Shown: positions 10,362 to 20,920 of the stretch, piece by piece
Position numbering within the stretch: position 1 is the stretch's first letter
How the letters are laid out: each line of letters opens with the position of its first letter
Assembly: GCA_025267735.1 (NCBI GenBank)
Contig: CM046307.1
Coordinates: 58,399,395 to 58,463,394 of the forward strand
Length of the DNA: 64,000 bases
DNA from: Mactra quadrangularis
Lineage: Eukaryota > Mollusca > Bivalvia > Venerida > Mactridae
Direction of reading: 5' to 3'
Position numbers and translations under genes: made by a program
Notes under the pieces: model-generated
What the model was told of the DNA's origin: nothing
Databases searched by the model: none
Seen by the model: the letters and a program-made list of their open reading frames with translations, nothing else

Positions 10362-13200
10362 TTTTCAAAAAGTTGCTTTTTATTAGAGGAGTTCGAGATA
10401 ATATATAACTCGTTTGGACCGAATAAATATCAGTTTTCTTTGCAGTCTATGGACTGAGTTTGTATTGGTATAGGGGCTTTAATGTTATTGCTTTAAATGT
10501 ATTAGATGTAGGATTTTAGATAAATTAACAAATTGTTTTAATGAGGATGATCAACTTTTAATTGCACAAAGACTGGCTCAACGCACGTGTTCCATCACAA
10601 AAATGAAATAGTATTCTGAAGTAAAATAAAAAAAAAAGATAGGAAAACGCATAAAGATACTGTATAGTTAATACGCCATAAATTCTGTACAGGATGAAAC
10701 AACATATCAAGCCATCAGAAATAATCTTTTCACATTTAAAAAAATGGGTTTAGATTGACATTGTAATTGTTATTTTATTGTAGACTAATTTATGGATTAA
10801 GATAGTTATAACAGATTTTAATATTTTAAAAAAAGATACAATGCTTTAGTCTTTACTAAGAATTGTTATATACAATAATATAAAGTAATTTTGTAAATTC
10901 TTCAAATTTGGTAAAATAAAAAAATCATACATTTGCTACATTGTAAAATGTATTTATACATGTAGATGGCACCATCAATAAACTCGTTAATTTTGTATTG
11001 TCTTCAGGCCGCCTGAGATAATATTTTGAAAAAATATATCGATCAGTTTGTCGTAAGAGTTTGAAGAAAATGTTTTTTTTTTCTCAACTGCCGAAACATA
11101 AATAATTTCATGGTGACTTTATGTGTTGAAATGTTCGTAGACGAACAATCGTAATATTCCAGAAACGTTCGTCAAGATCGGATATAACAGACGAATAGCT
11201 TAGCTGTTAAATGCCTGCTTGCTGAACCAACGTCGCTTTCGTTTCGATATGTAAGCTAAAAAAAGAGTGACCGTGAACTATTCAAACTGTCAATTGAGAA
11301 AAAGTCGGACTATTTCTACAAAGTATTTCCTGTTATTAGTTTTATGAGGTGTAAATGAAATAGGTAACTGAGAAGAGCTGTCTTAAAAAGAATTTCGTGG
11401 ATCAAATTTAAAAACGGTCTAGTTTAGGCTTTCAATAGAATGATTGTGAAACCTGACTATGTGGTAATAACCTTGGTGACATTTATACGACATGAGATCA
11501 GAATTATAAATGTATTATCAACGTCTCTCATCTGACACTTCATGCCCAAATTTGGACAATATTCCGTTAAGTATTTATGAAGTAACTTTTTAACAATGAA
11601 AACTTTATTTATTGACGATAAACGGTTGAAATCTGACATTTCTTTCATTCTTTTCACATTTCTTTGTATAACTTATAAGATTAACTGGCATTTTTTTCAC
11701 GAACCAGTTCGTTTTCTCCTGTAATATTGGTCACGAAGAAAATGCGAGCCGCATAAGATGCTACATTTTCCCGCCAAATTTTTGCACGGAAATTTCCCGG
11801 TTTTTTCTATTTTTACCATAAAAGTGGATCTACATTTAAAAATGTTGATTTTCCATTCTGGTAAACGCGAAACAACGAAAGAATGAAGACAACGACACAG
11901 AGGTTGGGTGACTAAAAAACTATCAAGAAAAAGTGTTAAATATGATGACAAGGACGAAAAGGTACATTGACGAAAACACCATGTATGATGCAAATATTTG
12001 TGTTTTCGTTTCTTGTGTTTTTTAACGTTTTTACGATCATACTCTCGCGTCTTCGTCGTTGTAATTTTGTATAATATTTTTCATTTGGTGCATTCACGTT
12101 TTTGTTAAATTACTTTTGTATTTTCGCCTTCGCGCATTACAGTTTTTGCATTACAAATCACTTGATTCACAAACGGCCCTAAGTAAATGGCCTTAACGCA
12201 ACATCGTATTTGTAACAATACTAGTTTGAAAACTAGAATGAACCAGCTGTTGCATTTCTTTAAAAACAAATTAAAAATTATATTTCTTTATAATTATATT
12301 AAAGCAACGAGAATACAATCGTAGAAGATGTTGAAATAAAAATACAGTGATTATTTATTATGGTCGTGTAGGCAACACTTGTAACCAATTTCAAATTTTA
12401 CTGATAAAATAGTAATATAAATACATTGCGTCATTATCTATTATTTCATTTTATGGCATATGACAACATCATTTATTTACTGCTACTTTTGTATCAGCAT
12501 ATTAAATGACAATTTCTCTATTAATCCATCATTGATAAAAACTCAAATCTAGAAAATATAATGTTACACGTTCCTTTATTCAATAGGGAGTTTAATGGGC
12601 CATTTGTATAAAAATCAAGCCTAGATTAATCACTAAGATCTTTGTCAATGTTTATCGTGTTATTGAAAGCCAGAATCAAACAAGACTGGAGAAGTGAACA
12701 ACGTTTTTCAATATAATTTCTCAAGTTACAAATTATAAATACAATTGTTATCATTTACTGTGGCGGAAATTCAACTCAGATGCGGTAAGCGTATTAACTA
12801 AGTAAACACTGTCTAATGGTAAAACAATCTTCACTCGTTTTGATTCTGTGACACCTTCGACATGAAAACTGTCGGTCATTTTTCAAACCACGTGATTAGG
12901 AAACATCTGTATGTTTCCACTTTATCAATAATTGAAATCAAAGTTTTAATTAAGACTTGTTCTTTATGACTTTCTCATATGTCTGACGACTTACAGAATT
13001 ACTGTTGGTGTGAATCAGAACAGTGTGAATGTAATGCTGTTGCTACAAAAACATAATGTATGCAGTTCTTTGTTAGATTTAAAAAAACACCATGTTTGCA
13101 ATACCCGATTGCTCTGAAAGAAAAAAAAACATTGTGTACGCTCTAATCTGTTGATAAAAACAAAGACATCATGTTTCATGATCTGAGAAATAAAAGTTTG
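10362..13200. other. Intergenic, no gene seen
   Basis: AT-rich sequence. A minus-strand frame of 98 residues (11697-11993) lies in a slightly GC-richer stretch but has no recognisable domain or plausible splice context. I treat it as chance. Confidence 0.55.
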
Positions 13201-13205
13201 TTCCG

Positions 13206-13265
13206 TTCTGTTCTGTTCTGTTCTGTTCTGTTCTGTTCTGTTCTGTTCTGTTCTGTTCTGTTCTG
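13206..13265. repeat. Microsatellite (TTCTG)12
   Basis: Twelve perfect tandem TTCTG units, preceded by one imperfect unit (ttccg at 13201). The minus strand reads as an Arg-Thr-Glu-Gln-Asn repeat inside a 133-codon open frame, which is an artefact of the array. Related decayed arrays occur near 17.7-18.2 kb and 54.7-55.0 kb. Confidence 0.97.
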
Positions 13266-13547
13266 TACGCAGTAAAGAGAAAACATCATATATTCTCTGC
13301 TCTGTAAAATATATGTAGCCCTTTCTTAGTCTATATACAAACACAACATGCATGTGGTACAACATGTATATCAGTTTAATAATAAGTTGTATCAAGCTCA
13401 ATGACAGTGTATGCAATACCTAGTTGCTCATAAAGAAAACATCGTGCTTACAGTACTCTATTAGTCTAAATAAAACACCGCTCTTGCAATGCACTGATGC
13501 TCTAAATAAGAAAAATAAACACCATTAATACAATACTCTGATAGTGT

Positions 13548-13826
13548 TTATTTATTTATTTATTGGAGTTAACGCCGTGTCAACACAATTTTAGGTCATT
13601 TTACGGCGTCCAGCGCACCTAACCTAGCTTTCCTGGACCCTTGTCTATAACCAGTACTCACCTACCCTTCCACAAGGCCGGAAACTTCTCCATATTATCT
13701 AATCAATGAAGGAAAATCGACATTATTGTCAAATTTTCATGGAAGGGTATAACCTCCCCGGGTGGGATTCGAACCCGCACCCCCTCGGACACGAGTATCC
13801 AAATCCCGGCGCGCTACCAACTGCGC
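13548..13826 (-). mobile_element. SINE type 1, minus strand
   Basis: Shares the full body of the copy at 5673-5964: 'ggagttaacgccgtgtcaac', 'ccagcgcacctaacctagct', 'cccttccacaaggccggaaa' and a B box (ggattcgaacccg as written on plus). It lacks the first bases of the tRNA head, ending at 'ctaccaactgcgc'. Imperfect 12-bp target duplications flank it: ctctgatagtgt (13536-13547) and ctctgatattgt (13827-13838), 11 of 12 identical. The frame starting at 13762 is repeat-derived. Confidence 0.88.
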
Positions 13827-13838
13827 CTCTGATATTGT

Positions 13839-14693
13839 AAAGAAAACAGCACATGTATGTATGCAATACACAATTGGGTTAAACAAAATACTATGTATCA
13901 AGTACTATGTACCTCTAATAAAAAACAACATGCATGCAGCACTCTGTTGGTTTAAATTAAAAACCACAACCACCACGAGTGCATACTTTGACAAAACACA
14001 ATGAATGCAGCAATGCACAGTTGATATAAATCAAAATCTCCATGGAAGGAGCATAATGTAATTTTCAATGAAATGCATTATTTAATATTTAATGTATCCA
14101 ATGAAGAAAGTGTTTTGTTTAAGTCTGTATTTTAATAATAATGGTCTTAATTCACAAAGCTTCTCAGATCATTTTACTAATTACGTATTCATAGAAGTAA
14201 AATATTATGATAAGATTGTCTGTTTATTGTTCGCAGAATGATTTAATTCCACGTTGTGATTTTTCTAATTATGAAATATTCATTGAATGTTTCAAGGCGT
14301 TTGGAATACAAATGAAAAGGGAACAATGCTGTAATGCAAAGTCATGTGCATTTTCTGTGGATATGAATACAAGTTTGTGGTGATTTAGCGGTTTGTCTTT
14401 TAGTAATAGGAATAAAGTTTATTTTACAGTTATTGGTGTGGCAGTATTTATAATTCAAGAAGTGTGTGATTGACATCATTTTAAGATAGTATCGTTGCTG
14501 TATTTGTTGAACAATAGTGTGAAAGCTATTGCAAGGTGCGTTATTGAAACGATCTGTCGCTAGCCATTAACAGGCAGCAATGATAAAGCCAGAAAACAGG
14601 AAAGCTCAACATCACTATTAGGACCACCAAGATCGACTGTATTATTGGCTAGACGGTCTAAAAAATTCTAATCTTACAACAGTGCAAAATAGT
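13839..14693. other. Intergenic, no gene seen
   Basis: AT-rich. The flanks of the SINE at 13.0-14.0 kb contain loosely repeated 'aaaacaccatgt..tgcaatac..ctctgat' phrases with a period near 60-65 bp (about 13020-13540 and 13850-14010). This is a degenerate tandem repeat into which the SINE inserted. Confidence 0.5.
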
Positions 14694-15018
14694 CATAGGC
14701 GGATCCAGCGGGGGGTCAGGGGGGTCCTGACCCCCCTAGAATTTGGAAAATGTACTTGTCCATTAGTGTATTTCTTGACTGTAAGTCATTATTAAGTATC
14801 ATGAAGCAATTTTTTCTCGGCGATTACTATAGATTTAAAGATTGTGTAGTTTTTATTATCAATATATTGCATATTGCATTTTTTCTGCAAAATGACTTTG
14901 TGTATTGTTAATGTGGTTCGAAAGTTTGGATCCCCCTTAGAAAAGTTCGGACCCCCCCCCCTCCTAGAAAAGTTCGGACCCCCCCCCCCCCCTAGAAAAA
15001 AACCTGGATCCGCCCCTG
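14694..15018 (-). mobile_element. hAT-like MITE, poly-G family, copy 2
   Basis: The left end 'cataggcggatccagc' pairs with the right end 'ctggatccgcccctg'. The core matches 2144-2425 inverted. Two blocks of 'agaaaagttcggacc' followed by long C runs lie near the right end, one more than in copy 1, suggesting local duplication. The flanking octamers aaaatagt and atagtagt agree at 6 of 8 positions, compatible with a decayed hAT 8-bp target duplication. The glycine/proline-rich frames on both strands are artefacts. Confidence 0.78.
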
Positions 15019-16510
15019 ATAGTAGTATAAAAAGAGCAATCATGAACACTTTCGGTTTCATATCTTTAGTTTTATATATGTTCTAACTACGTTAACTATT
15101 TATCAGAATATTCCCCTGGGTCATTTGATTGCTTTCGCTTAAATTGATAAGTCATTTGATTTGCTTACTATCTCATTAATCAACAACTTATTTATGACGT
15201 AAATTTATGCTACACTTACAAGATCCCATTTAAACTTTAATATGTCTATTTTATGAATTCAAAGCCAGAATTTATTGGCGGTATTTCTACGCACGGGAAT
15301 TTTATCTTTAAATTTTATCCTTAAAAGGGTAGTATTAATAAAGCGACCAGGAACACTTTCGCTTTTATGTATCTATTTTCTTCCTTGCCTCATCATTCAT
15401 CTAAATAATGCATTATTCTTTAAATACTATTTACTATTCGAAATCATCATATAAAATTACAGAACTACTAATAACTCCAAAACCAGAAGTCCTTTACGAA
15501 ATATTTTCTTAATTTGGAAAACGAATTACTTTTGTTTAAATAGTTATTTTCGAGAATCGTTTTAAACATAATTCAGGAAGCGAGTGCCCATTGCACCAAT
15601 CAGTATGATATGCTATGAACAACGTTCTTAAGGAAGCTAGATCCTTTCATTTGTTTGCAACCTTCTGCATCTTTTACCAAAAAATGATTGATCATTTAAC
15701 CCAATCAAAACACCTATCTTTTCATATCTTAATATGATACCCGCATGTGTTAAATGACAGTGCTATTATCATCTATCGTCAATACAAACCCATGTAGTCA
15801 TGGATTTCAGATTTCTTGATTATGTTTTTACTAACAGCACTTTCATGAACTTGTTTGATCCAATGGCTTTTGTCGTGTTTACCTGCTAATCAAACGCACT
15901 CAGAGGAGGATTTTTTAAAAAGATTTATTTTTCAAATCATTCAAAGGAAAAAAAATACATGTGTAACGAATTTAAAAATCTTAAGTGTATTATATAATCT
16001 TTGAAGTAGGTTTATTCATGAATACAATCTCCCATATGGTAAACACCTACAAACAGCAGGAGGCAATTATATTTGTTATCATGTCTTAGACTATGGAACG
16101 CCGAAACTGTTCTAAGTTAGATAATTTCTTAAATTGTTGATTTTTTATCGTTTGCGTGGTCATCGCGTATTTCATGCTTTATATTATATTTATGTTGATA
16201 AAGAGTTGTATCAGATTAAGGAATGACATCTTAACTAATATTTCAGTCACGTTTAAATCAATTTTTTAAGTTTAGTGAACAGTTAATGTTTTTGCAAATA
16301 TTTGCCATAAACAGCTAATATGATTTAGACTTGGTACATGCAATGAAGGTCAATCTTTTACTTCTGAAAAGCTTATTTTTAACGTTTAAACATTAGACAA
16401 AATAAGATGAACATTGGTTGAATAGTTCAATAACGGTGAATTTGGTGTATAAAATTATTAATCTTTGGCGACGTATTGTTGGTCAATAGTCGCCTCATAA
16501 TGAGCATGAA
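15019..16510. other. Intergenic, no gene seen
   Basis: AT-rich sequence. I see no coding segment, RNA gene or recognisable repeat. Confidence 0.55.
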
Positions 16511-16514
16511 AGCA

Positions 16515-16685
16515 ACACCGCTTAACGTCACAATTGACACTAAACTTCGCAACAACAAGGCTAAATGTCGCAACTTACATTAAAGGCCACAATTGTCCTG
16601 ACAATAAATGTCCAACAAAATATCGACAGACTCTAAATTTCGCAAACTTGACACATAACGTCGCACTTGGCAGGAAAATTGAGTA
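16515..16685. repeat. Degenerate minisatellite, about 22 bp unit
   Basis: About seven or eight diverged copies of a 'taaa(t/c)gtcgcaacttgacac'-like unit: 'cttaacgtcacaattgacac', 'taaacttcgcaacaacaagg', 'ctaaatgtcgcaacttacat', 'taaatttcgcaaacttgaca', 'cataacgtcgcacttggcag' and others. Copy boundaries are approximate. Confidence 0.6.
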
Positions 16686-17689
16686 TCAAACATAAAGTAC
16701 ATCATATGACATATAAAACTTCAAAACAACCGCTGTTTGATTAATAGCAACATTCCATAAAACATACATAGCAACCACCCTAAAGTCCACAGCAGTATTA
16801 AATTTTGTTACTAAGACAAAATTCAAACTGACAAACGATACTCGGAAATAAGCAGGAGTACAAATTGATACGTACCAGACGTGCCATAGTATGTCAATAT
16901 TTTCATCTCAACTTTTGTATTCAATCTAATTTGTATCAATATTATTATACGTGCGTAACTCACACTTGAGATGAAATAAATCAACGAATGAGATAATTAT
17001 ACTGAAGTTACTATTGTTCAACAAATGAATAACTGAATACGGAAATATTACATTTTATTGACAATACCACAACTTAAACATACTTTGGAGGATGCTTTAG
17101 AGTTGTGTAAAATGTAAAATCCTGCTAGGTATTGTCACTGATTGCAACGTAACAATTTCATGAGCCACTTGAAACAGAAAAGTCTTTCATGTATTATTAA
17201 TGAAGTGTAATTGTACTTAAAACTTGTAAACTAATACTTTAAAGTGAAATATAAGTTTAGGAAAACTTCAGCCAATATTGCAATGTTTGAAGTCGCCTCT
17301 TCTCACTTAGAAAAAAAATGTCTGGGTAAACTTGTTCTATTAATTAAAGCGTGAAACAAAGTAATTAAAATGTTATCTATTATTAAAAGTATTGAGCTCA
17401 AGTGAATAGTAGGATGAAAGGGATTGGAATGGCCATGAAAATATGACACGTTGGAAATCACTTTGAACCAATTTATTTCTTTTCCAGAAAACGCCTACAC
17501 ATTTGTAACACCTTTTGGTGAAGCTTTTCAATGACACAAAGTGTGAAATGCATTACACAATACCAGTTTGAAATGATATCAAATAAATTTTGAAGCCAAG
17601 TTATACAGAAAAATCCTCGAAATATTTAAATTACTTGCAACACATAATACTTTTCTTACTCTTCACGAAATCATTACATGCATGAAGGC

Positions 17690-18190
17690 GTTACTGATTG
17701 CTTCAGTTCTGCCCTGATCACCTTTACTTTGGCTCTGCTCTCACTGTGTATGCTTCTGATAAGCTCTGTTGACCCTAGTTTTGATATGCGCTGTTCAGAT
17801 ATGTTTTGGCATGTTCTGTTCTATTTTGACCTGCTTTATGCTGTCCTTGCTTGCTTCTTGTTTGCTCTGATCATTCAAGGACTGCAACGGTTTGCCCACT
17901 TCTAGGTTTGGTTAGAACCGGGGTATAGATGTTACGATTCGGTTTGTAACACGGCTCATTTTATCTAAAAGCATGTATTTTCCAAATCACCATAAGTCAT
18001 GTGATCGATTGAAACTATGAATATATCCAGGTAATGCCCTGCCTAGTTTTGTCCTGTCCTGCTCGAACAGACCTGCACGGCCAGTTCTGCTCTATCTTGT
18101 CTAGTGTTGTCCGGTCCTGCCCAGTTCTGATCTGTCCACTTCTGTTCTGCCCAATTCTGCAATGTCCTTTCAAGTTTTGTTCTGTCCTAC
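17690..18190. repeat. Degenerate TTCTG-type arrays
   Basis: Two patches (about 17690-17880 and 18030-18190) are built from variants of tctgt, gttctg, cctgtc and tgctct. They look like decayed versions of the perfect TTCTG array at 13206-13265. Open frames here, including a hydrophobic one on plus and a Arg/Thr/Gly/Gln-rich one on minus, follow from the array and are not genes. Confidence 0.6.
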
Positions 18191-18833
18191 TAATAATAAT
18201 TTCCCAAATGCGATGCACATGTAATAAAACGCGAAATATGAACTGATGTTTAATAACTGGAAACTGTATCCTGTGTGAAAAACATTGATGTTTTAAAAAT
18301 TGAGTTGAAGAGTGTTTATGTAAGTGGTGTGCACTAGCTTGCTTTCTGACTGAGCAAGAATCAATCAAGTTGAAATGCAATCGTTTTTGCATTTATTAAA
18401 AAACAAAACAATTGAATTGTTCTGAAATACAATGGAATTTCTTTATGATTGCTTATTTAACAGACTTAACACAACGCATTAGCCGTGTTTTTACTCTCGC
18501 GGTTAGTACAGCAGATTTCGCCGACGTTTCATGGTTTTGATTCCTGGAAAAATGTTGCATTGCATAAGTACTACGCTTTGAAAGTCGACTTACAATAACT
18601 GCGATTTTCATTTCAAAATTTAGATGAATTCGCTGGCTGCAAGGGAATTGATACAAATAGCTAAAGTGTAGCAGTGTACAGGTCCGATTAAGATAAAATT
18701 GGATAAAAAGGAATCAACTAGACACCTATATTTTATAAACTTGTATGTAGTTTTGTTGCTTTACAAGATTATCGACAAAGAAGTTCTTGAAATTACATTA
18801 CATTACTTAAATTACGTCACGACTTTAGCTATT

Positions 18834-19136
18834 TGATGTACTTCAAGCAATTATTTTGATGTACATGTATTTAGGGCAAACATTTTGATATATTTCAGGC
18901 AAACATATATGTGCTTCGGGCAAATATTTTTATGTGCTTCAAGCAAACATTTTGATGTGCTTCAGTCAAAAATTTTGATGTTCTTCAGGCAAACATTTGA
19001 TGTTCTTTAGGCAAACATTTTGATGTGCTTCGGGCAAACATTTTGATGTTCTTCAGGTATACATTTTGATATGCTTCAAGCAATTATTCTGATATGCTTC
19101 AGGCAAACATTTTGATGTGCTCCATGCAAACGTTTT
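18834..19136. repeat. Minisatellite, 23 bp x 13
   Basis: About thirteen head-to-tail copies of a 22-24 bp unit, consensus ttttgatgtgcttcaggc followed by aaaca. Copies differ by point changes (cttcaggc, cttcaagc, cttcgggc, ctccatgc) and small indels. Confidence 0.92.
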
Positions 19137-20640
19137 TGAGGACTGTAAAAATAGATTGCCATAAAAGTTTTAACAAGATCAGATACACAGAATTAGATAA
19201 AATAGGCTAAACGTTTATAGAAATAAGATGCTGTACTTTTACTCAAAAATTGAACTGCTGTTATCGCTTTCAATGCTTAACATGTTTCGTTTCAGAATTA
19301 TTAAGAGTTTTGAACATTTGCAAAATGCTTCTAATGAACCTCAAAATGCCTTTAATTATCTAATTAAATTAATTAGAGTTCCAAAACAATAAACACTGTT
19401 TTATATTACATAAACTTAAAATTCTTAGTAACAATGACACTGCATAATACAGAAGTATAAACAAAGATGCCAATGGTATCTACATCAATGCCAAAGAAGA
19501 CACACAAAATATGACAATGAGCTGACAAATCCTACTTCTATTTACTGAAAAAAAACCTGGACCATGGCCCTTCTCCTCCTTCAAAAGGCGCTTGAAAGTG
19601 CAAAGACTCCAACAGGTTAGTGAAACTATTTTGTTCTCCTGTTTCGTCAGCTGTCGGGGTCAAAGTCTTACATTCCATATACAGTATGTATACAAGATTT
19701 TTTCATCTGTTCCTGCATATGTCCAGACATCTAACATTATAAAAAACACCTGGTTTCATCTATTTTACTATATAATATGATTATGCTATAAAATACAAAG
19801 CAGGAAAATTCTATATAAAATTTATATTATTAATAATATTCATATTTCCTATTCTAGGTTGTAACGGTAGTTTATATATCATTGTTATGTAATACAAGCC
19901 AGCAGTAAATCATGTATCATATCATTCTTTTATTCCACAAGCCCAGTATTCATGTAACATCTAGAATTAGCATCTTAAGAATATGATCATCTAAGATAAA
20001 ATCTACTAGACTATAAAGAACTCATCAATTGATGGCGACAAATAAAATATGCACGCTGTCAGTACACTATATAAGCCTTAATGATAAATACATATAGTGT
20101 AAGATGCATTCAATGTATCATTTCTGCTACAACAATGCACCGATCTCTATTGGACGTCTTTCTTCGTCGTAATATTGTAACTGATACACACCCCGAAGAT
20201 AAAACCGCAAACCTCACGCTGACGGCGCCTTCCCTTTTATCATTTATTAACTTTAAACTTGGGAGTTTTTTTCCATAATTTCTATACATTTAAACAAATG
20301 TTGCAGGCTGGATTGTTTTGAAGGGTGAGTTTATCAAGTCTCAAGGCAGAACAATATAAACGCTGAGAAAATTAAAAGCGATATCAAATTGCTATTCATA
20401 AAATGCCTCACGTTATGTCGTGATGTTAATAATACGTACCGAATCGTATTGTATTTTGTGGTTTTCATTGTTTATTAACATTATTATTTGGTTATTAAAG
20501 ACAGCCGGCTTACTTAACCGGATTTTTCTACATACAATTTTATGTACAAATACTGGCATACCAATTCACCAATCGCCAATAAGTTTCGGATTCAAATGGA
20601 TATTTCTTTGCCGGGAGTCAAACCTATTACGCATGGTAAC
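19137..20640. other. Intergenic, one possible small exon
   Basis: AT-rich. The only item of note is a short open segment at 19564-19615 with a strong start context and a splice donor, discussed as a finding. Nothing else is supported. Confidence 0.5.
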
Positions 20641-20920
20641 CCGGGTCGGTGGCGCAGTTGGTAGCGCACCGGGATTTGTAATCTTGTGTCCCGAAGGGGG
20701 GACGGGTTCGAATCCCATCCGGTAGGTTATACCCTTCCATGAAAATTTGACGATAATGTCAATTTTCCTTCATTAATAAGATATATGGAGAAGTTTTCGG
20801 CCTTGTGGAAGGGTAGGTGAGTACATGTTATAAACAAGGGTCCATGAAAGCTAGGTTAGGTGCGCTGAACGCCGTAAAATGACCTAAATTGTGTTGACAA
20901 GGCGTTAAACCCAATAAAAA
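20641..20920 (+). mobile_element. SINE type 1, full-length copy
   Basis: The most complete copy. A tRNA-like head starts cccgggtcggtggcgcagtt with an exact A box (tggcgcagttgg) and B box (ggttcgaatcc); the anticodon position reads tgt. A roughly 200-bp body follows with 'atacccttccatgaaaattt' and 'ctaggttaggtgcgctgaac', then a tail 'ggcgttaaacccaataaaaa'. The Pol III promoter is intact by sequence. It is not a tRNA gene: the acceptor stem does not close and the SINE body follows at once. The family may correspond to known bivalve SINEs such as RUDI or Meta-type elements, which I cannot verify here. Confidence 0.92.

Noticed and set aside
11697..11993. 98-residue Ser/Leu/Cys-rich minus frame
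   Set aside because: No recognisable domain and no supporting splice or promoter context.
13015..13416. 133-residue minus frame with repeated RTEQN
   Set aside because: The repeat is the TTCTG microsatellite read on the minus strand; the rest has no domain.
14792..15086. Glycine/proline-rich frames ('GADPGFFLGGGGG')
   Set aside because: Encoded by poly-G/C runs of the MITE; the same peptide type appears at each copy.
20641..20716. A tRNA gene (A and B boxes intact)
   Set aside because: The acceptor stem does not close, and the sequence runs directly into the SINE body and tail seen at several other sites; it is a SINE head.
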